From Kribbella pittospori (GTDB taxonomy: Bacteria; Actinomycetota; Actinomycetes; Propionibacteriales; Kribbellaceae), in NCBI RefSeq assembly GCF_004331465.1, contig NZ_SJKB01000015.1:1-64000 (forward strand): a DNA stretch of 64,000 nt. Direction: 5' to 3'. The notes beneath the pieces are model-generated. The model was given only the letters and a program-made list of their open reading frames with translations, searched no databases and was not told the origin of the DNA. Made by a program: the position numbers and the translations under genes. Positions 58,351-64,000 of this stretch are shown here, piece by piece. The first letter of the stretch is position 1. Each line of letters starts with the position of its first letter.

Positions 58351-59379
58351 ATGACGACACGTCCAGGCTCGACTCGGTATCCGAGGTCGATGCGCCGGCG
58401 AGTGCTACTCGTTCTGGCAACGATCCTCGCTCTCTGGCCGCTCGCACCCGCGACCGCCACGACGACGGTTCCCCCCGTCGAGACGACACGCCCCGCACCC
58501 CGCGGCGCGGAGGTCGTCGCCGTCACGCAGGTCGCCGATCGGCTGGTCGACCTGTCGGTGCGGTCCCAGGCCCTCGGCGGCCGGACCGTCAACGTCCGGC
58601 TGATGACACCGGACGGGTGGAATCCCGCCGACCGCAGCCGCCACTGGCCGACGTTCTGGCTGCTGCACGGCTGCTGTGGCGACTACACCTCGTGGACGGG
58701 GACCGACATCGCCACGATCGACAGTCTGCGGAAGGTTCTCGTGGTGATGCCGGAGGCCGGCTGGAACGGCTGGTACAGCAACTGGTGGAACTACGGCGCG
58801 GGCGGCGACCCGGCGTGGGAGACGTTCCACACCGTCGAGTTGCGGCACCTGCTGGAACGCGACTGGGGCGCCGGAGCCAACCGCGTCGTGGCCGGGCTGT
58901 CCATGGGCGGCCAGGGCGCACTGCTGTACGCCGCTCGGCATCCGGGGATGTTCCGCGCGGTGGCGGCGTACTCCGGCTCCGCGCACCCGCTCCTGAACAA
59001 CGAGTCCGTCAACCGGATCATGGGATTCTTCGCCGGCCAGGGCAACGACCCGCTGCGTGTCTGGGGTGATCCGGTCGCACAGCGAAGCATCTGGGCGGCG
59101 CACGACCCCTACTACCTCGCGCAACGCCTCAAGTCGCTACCGGTCTATCTGTCCTGCGGCGACGGCACGGCGGGTCCGTTCGACCCACCCGGCAAGACGG
59201 ATGCGCTGGAGGCCGACTTCAACCGTCAGAACCACGCTCTCGCCGCACAACTCGACCGCGTGGGCGCGAAACACCTGACGACCAACTTCTACGGCCCGGG
59301 CACTCACGGCTGGGCCTACTGGCAGCGCGAACTCCACGCCTCTCTCCCCATGCTGCTGTCCGCCCTCCACGTCCACTGA
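58351..59379 (+). CDS. Secreted esterase of the antigen 85/esterase D fold
   Basis: A 342-residue alpha/beta hydrolase exported by an N-terminal signal (RRRVLLVLATILALWPLAP, cleavage near ATATT). VVAGLSMGGQGALLYAARHPG holds the nucleophile serine (G-L-S-M-G-G), CGDGTAGPFD is near the acid residue, and GTHGWAYWQRELH carries the histidine. FWLLHGCCGDYTSW is the oxyanion strand with an unusual Cys-Cys. Related to mycolyltransferase-like and S-formylglutathione-hydrolase-like esterases; substrate unknown. ATG at 58351 after GGAGG. Confidence 0.85.
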   Translation: MTTRPGSTRYPRSMRRRVLLVLATILALWPLAPATATTTVPPVETTRPAPRGAEVVAVTQVADRLVDLSVRSQALGGRTVNVRLMTPDGWNPADRSRHWPTFWLLHGCCGDYTSWTGTDIATIDSLRKVLVVMPEAGWNGWYSNWWNYGAGGDPAWETFHTVELRHLLERDWGAGANRVVAGLSMGGQGALLYAARHPGMFRAVAAYSGSAHPLLNNESVNRIMGFFAGQGNDPLRVWGDPVAQRSIWAAHDPYYLAQRLKSLPVYLSCGDGTAGPFDPPGKTDALEADFNRQNHALAAQLDRVGAKHLTTNFYGPGTHGWAYWQRELHASLPMLLSALHVH

Positions 59380-59390
59380 TCCCACGCAGA

Positions 59391-59426
59391 CCAGTGCCCC
59401 ACCTCGCGGACGAGGTGGGGCACTGG
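59391..59426. terminator. Bidirectional terminator
   Basis: A perfect 16-bp stem (CCAGTGCCCCACCTCG against CGAGGTGGGGCACTGG) with a CGGA tetraloop, between the convergent esterase and ettA genes. Confidence 0.9.
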
Positions 59427-59436
59427 GTTCAGCGTT

Positions 59437-61119
<1,683 letters not shown>

Positions 61120-61168
61120 ACCCCAGAGCCTATGTGCTCGGGCCAGCCGGATCCCAATCAGCCCTGAG

Positions 61169-61177
61169 TTGTCCACA
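61169..61177 (+). promoter_or_regulatory. Single DnaA box
   Basis: TTGTCCACA, the high-GC actinobacterial DnaA-box consensus, occurs once in the ettA-ssb divergent region. One box does not make an origin; it could place ssb or ettA under DnaA control or be chance. Confidence 0.35.
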
Positions 61178-61264
61178 GATCGTCGGATCGGGTGCCGACC
61201 AGGGTCGCAACACGTGCATCTTCTCGGGTGACAGCGCATCCGGATCGGACGAGAGGTGGCGATC

Positions 61265-61792
61265 ATGAGTTTCGGCGAGACCTATGTGACCGTGCTGGGC
61301 TGGGTCGGCAGCGAGCTGCAGTTCAAGGAGGTGGGCGGGCAGAACGCGGTGGTGTCGTTCCGGGTCGGTTCGACGCCACGGCAGTACAACCGGACCCACG
61401 ACACGTACGTCGACAAACCGACGACCTGGTTCACCGTCGAGTGCTGGAGAGGCCTGGCCCAGAACGCTTTCGAGTCGGTGCAGGTCGGCCAGCCGATCAT
61501 CGTCACCGGCCGGCTGCGAACCCACGAGTGGACCGACGACGCCGGCGAACCACACAGCCGGGTCATCCTCGAGGCCTTCTCTCTGGGCCACGATCTCAAC
61601 CGGGGCACGACGACCTTCAGCAAGAATCCACCCCGCCCGGAAGTCTCACGCTCGGGCGCGTTCGCCTCTGTCCCGACACCTGTGGCCGCCTCGGATCCGA
61701 CCGAGACGACCGCGTCGCCGTACCCGGGCGACGAGTACTCGGCCACTCCACTGCCCCTGACTGCCGCCGCCCGGGAGGCCGAGGCGGCCTGA
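61265..61792 (+). CDS. Single-stranded DNA-binding protein (accessory SSB)
   Basis: A 175-residue OB-fold SSB: VTVLGWVGSELQFKEVG, VVSFRVGSTPRQYN and TWFTVECWRGLAQNAFESVQVGQPIIVTGRL are the core strands. The tail ends PLTAAAREAEAA and lacks the acidic D-x-P-F tip that recruits repair proteins, so it is an accessory paralogue like mycobacterial SsbB (Rv2478c), whose position beside ettA it shares. ATG 61265 has AGAGG eight bases upstream. Confidence 0.9.
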   Translation: MSFGETYVTVLGWVGSELQFKEVGGQNAVVSFRVGSTPRQYNRTHDTYVDKPTTWFTVECWRGLAQNAFESVQVGQPIIVTGRLRTHEWTDDAGEPHSRVILEAFSLGHDLNRGTTTFSKNPPRPEVSRSGAFASVPTPVAASDPTETTASPYPGDEYSATPLPLTAAAREAEAA

Positions 61793-61870
61793 TTATCTCA
61801 GTCTTGACTTATATAAGCACCGAACGGCATTCTGGGCTCCACATCAGCCCCATCAGGAGAGGGAACACCC

Positions 61871-62488
61871 GTGATCGACATCCTCGAGCACATCAACGCG
61901 GTTCATCGGGAGGTCAGCCGGACCGGGGAGACGGCCACCGTGCTGATGCGTCGCTCGTACCAGGCCGAGCCGGAGGAGCTGTGGGACGCACTCACGACCC
62001 CGGAGCGGATGAAGCGCTGGTTCTGGCCGGTCACCGGCGACTTCAAGGTCGGCGGCAGCTTCCAGCTCCAGGACAACGCGGGCGGCGAGGTCCTCGAATG
62101 CGAGCCACCGAAGCGTTTCAAGGTGACGTTCGGCGGCCCGACCAGCCTCCTCGAGCTCCGTCTCATCCCGGGAGCCAACGCCTCCACCGAGCTGGAGCTG
62201 GAGCACACGGTCAGCGAACTCCCAGCACCGGGCGGCGCCGGCGCCCTGTACGTCGGCCCCGGCTGGGAAGGCGGCTTCCTCGCCCTGGCCATGTACGTCG
62301 ATGGCACATTCCCCACGGACCGCAGTCCGGTGGAGGTCGCGGACGACCCGGTGATGGTGGACTTCAACGAACAGTCCGTCCGCGCCTGGATGGTCGCGGT
62401 CCGCGAGTCGGGAACGACCACCGAAAAGGACCTCTACGAAGCAGCCGAGCTGTCCATGAACCAGTTCGCCCCCGGCCGAGAGCTCTAG
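61871..62488 (+). CDS. SRPBCC/AHSA1-like protein
   Basis: A 205-residue protein with one Bet v1-like domain: TVLMRRSYQAEPEELWDALTTPERMKRWFWPV, then FKVGGSFQLQDNAGGEVLE and LELEHTVSELP. The last 60 residues form an added helical part ending at FAPGREL. GTG start after AGGAGAGGG. A perfect 10-bp palindrome CTTATATAAG (61808-61817) lies 54 bases upstream and may be an operator. No ArsR gene is adjacent. Confidence 0.85.
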   Translation: MIDILEHINAVHREVSRTGETATVLMRRSYQAEPEELWDALTTPERMKRWFWPVTGDFKVGGSFQLQDNAGGEVLECEPPKRFKVTFGGPTSLLELRLIPGANASTELELEHTVSELPAPGGAGALYVGPGWEGGFLALAMYVDGTFPTDRSPVEVADDPVMVDFNEQSVRAWMVAVRESGTTTEKDLYEAAELSMNQFAPGREL

Positions 62489-62500
62489 CCCTGCGGTCGC

Positions 62501-62530
62501 GCCCAACCCGCGACGGCACGTGGGTTGGGC
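62501..62530. terminator. Hairpin terminator
   Basis: GCCCAACCC pairs perfectly with GGGTTGGGC across a 12-base loop, 12 bases past the SRPBCC stop. Confidence 0.65.
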
Positions 62531-62553
62531 GGCTCACCTTCGAGCAGTGCCGA

Positions 62554-62634
62554 GGGTCCGGTGCGTCAGCCCCGGCCGATAGTTCTGTGTGTCAGCCTCG
62601 GGTGGTCGCGCGGGTCCGGTGCGTCAGCCTCGGG
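62554..62634. repeat. Duplicated 3' end of the GTPase gene
   Basis: GGGTCCGGTGCGTCAGCC occurs at 62554 and 62612 (period 58), the second copy including the GTPase stop codon; a shorter copy (GTGTCAGCCTCGGG) lies between at 62589. On the minus strand this is the end of the gene repeated downstream, similar in kind to 35028..35163. Confidence 0.65.
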
Positions 62635-64000
62635 CGGTGGCGAGGCTGTCGCGGCAGGTGGTGTAGGCCTCGAGCTCTTCACGAGCCGGTGCGACCACAT
62701 GGCTTTCGGCGACCTTCTCGAGCTCGGCCCGAAGGGCCTTCTCGGCCGCACGAGCCCGACGGGCGGCGCCACTGGTCGCGAACAACCGGCAGACGAACGC
62801 CAGCGCTATCCCGAGGACAGCACCACCGACCAGCATGATCCACGCGTATGGGATCCCGCCGGCTTTGGGCAGCGGCGGGTCATCCAGCCCGGCGATCCGC
62901 GCCACGAGGAGAGCGGCCAGCCACACACCACCAGCGAGCGTCACCGCAAACAACAACCACTGCACGAACCGGGCCGCACCCCACCAACCGGGATTGTTGG
63001 CGATACCAAGGTCCGTCCGCGCGACCGCCTGGTCGAGCTCGTCACCGAGCGACTCCTCACGGCGCCGGATCGCGGAACGCACCGAGTCCGCCCACGGCCG
63101 GGACAGACCTTCCGCAGCCTTGTTCGTGATCGTCCGCACCGCAGTATCCATCCGGGCACGCTGCACAGGTGTTGCTGCAGGCAACGAAGCTCGCGCGGTC
63201 GCGACCTCGTTGGACGCGGACCGACGCAGCTCCTTGCCTTGTTGCCTCGACACCTGATCCAGCTGCAGCCGTCGCAACGGATCCGGCTGGAACCGTCCCA
63301 ACCACTTGGTGAGCGGCCATCCCGCCGCGGCACTGGCTCGCTGCAGGTAGGAACGCCGTACGGCGTCAACCACCACCGGCAGGCCGCTCGCGTCGGACAA
63401 CGCCTCGACCAGCTCGGTGATGTCGCCCTCGGCGATCTCCGGAGTCTTGGCATCGCCACACTGGCTCGCCATCCGGTCGGAGACGCGATCGACGTCAGCG
63501 GCCAGACGCTCGCGCGCGGACCGCTTGTTGCTGACTCTCTTGACGAGCAGGCCACGGACCTCGTCGAGCCCGTCGCCGCTGACCGCGGACGTGGCAACGA
63601 CCGTCGGCGACTTCAGACCGTCCGCCTTCAGCAGCCGTTCCAGGTCGTTCAGGCAGCTCTTCCGCTGGTCCGGGCTGAGCTTGTCGATATGGTTCAGCGC
63701 GAACGCCATCACACCGGAGTGCGACGCGTACGGCTTGATGTAGCGGTTGTGCAGCGCGGCGTCGGCGTACTTCTGCGGGTCCACCACCCACACCAGCATG
63801 TCCACCAACTCGACCAGCCGGTCGACGATCAGCCGGTGCTCTACCTCGGTCGAGTCGTGGTCGGGCAGGTCCAGCAGAACCAGACCGTCGAGATCCTCCG
63901 ACTGCTGTTCCTCCAGCGAGCTGCGGTGTTGCACCTGGTGGCGCCGCGGGATCCCGAGCCAGCTCAGCACCTCACCGGCCGGCTCCTCACCCCAGACACA
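62624..64000 (-). CDS. Dynamin-like GTPase with C-terminal membrane helices (5' end beyond window)
   Basis: A partial gene: 458 codons are visible and the frame is open past position 64000, so the G1 P-loop lies outside. LDGLVLLDLPDHDST is the G3 (D-x-P-D in place of D-x-x-G), FALNHIDKL the G4 (N-x-x-D), and VVATSAVSGDG the G5. Two membrane helices near the end (VQWLLFAVTLAGGVWLAAL and AWIMLVGGAVLGIALAF) precede a charged helical tail. This layout matches actinobacterial YfjP-like or dynamin-like GTPases, often encoded as pairs. Its last codons are duplicated downstream. Confidence 0.82.
   Translation of the reverse strand, partial: CVWGEEPAGEVLSWLGIPRRHQVQHRSSLEEQQSEDLDGLVLLDLPDHDSTEVEHRLIVDRLVELVDMLVWVVDPQKYADAALHNRYIKPYASHSGVMAFALNHIDKLSPDQRKSCLNDLERLLKADGLKSPTVVATSAVSGDGLDEVRGLLVKRVSNKRSARERLAADVDRVSDRMASQCGDAKTPEIAEGDITELVEALSDASGLPVVVDAVRRSYLQRASAAAGWPLTKWLGRFQPDPLRRLQLDQVSRQQGKELRRSASNEVATARASLPAATPVQRARMDTAVRTITNKAAEGLSRPWADSVRSAIRRREESLGDELDQAVARTDLGIANNPGWWGAARFVQWLLFAVTLAGGVWLAALLVARIAGLDDPPLPKAGGIPYAWIMLVGGAVLGIALAFVCRLFATSGAARRARAAEKALRAELEKVAESHVVAPAREELEAYTTCRDSLATARG

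Noticed and set aside
61169..61177. Replication origin
   Set aside because: A single DnaA box without clustered boxes, dnaA or dnaN does not support oriC.

Overview
The window is GC-rich with many GTG starts and is dense with genes on both strands. It comes from a mycothiol- and F420-using actinobacterium. Indicators are a Ddn-type deazaflavin oxidoreductase (23891..24334), an Rv2466c-type mycothiol nitroreductase homologue (28894..29520), a CtaJ-like cytochrome aa3 subunit (34657..34938), the ABC-F protein EttA and many one-component regulators with adjacent palindromes. Gene order and codon style suggest Propionibacteriales, most likely Kribbella or a relative; the genus is inference. There are no rRNA, tRNA, CRISPR, prophage or insertion-sequence features that I can support.

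1-10 kb is an accessory mix: VOC proteins, a cytidine deaminase, YCII and DinB proteins, a small P-loop kinase, a nucleotidyltransferase, a large secreted beta-rich protein, a MoxR ATPase with its vWA/metallopeptidase partner, and an MFS exporter. Three damaged reading frames lie here (2583..2769, 4074..4498 and the 5' end of the vWA gene near 7616..7714). 10-24 kb holds a heterodimeric ABC exporter, an orphan RecF-like ATPase, a hotdog thioesterase divergent from a TetR gene, an MFS carrier, a SulP anion transporter, a triple 160-bp repeat, an EamA exporter and a phosphatidylcholine synthase. Between the last two lies a 163-nt near-perfect hairpin.

24-44 kb and 59-62 kb keep the gene order of the Mycobacterium tuberculosis Rv2464c-Rv2478c neighbourhood: nei, rpiB, mycothiol nitroreductase, pepN, a small hypothetical, DUF5130 plus ctaJ, glbO, two thioesterases, then ettA and ssb. 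Lineage-specific genes are inserted between: a beta-lactamase-like hydrolase, two secreted polymer-degrading enzymes (M15-like hydrolase and AA10 LPMO), malQ, mscS, OsmC, GNATs and lipid enzymes.

43-59 kb is mainly lipid metabolism and regulated stress or resistance cassettes: a FabG-like SDR with a MaoC hydratase; a pair of double-GNAT proteins flanking a two-DTG aspartic protease; a WYL regulator; an SDR-thiolase-acyl-CoA dehydrogenase operon divergent from a TetR gene; YceI/MarR and monooxygenase/MarR divergent pairs; and an ArsR-SRPBCC-DHFR operon. Most of these regulators have a visible palindrome or repeated half-site next to their own promoter. The window ends inside a dynamin-like GTPase gene whose N-terminus lies beyond position 64000.
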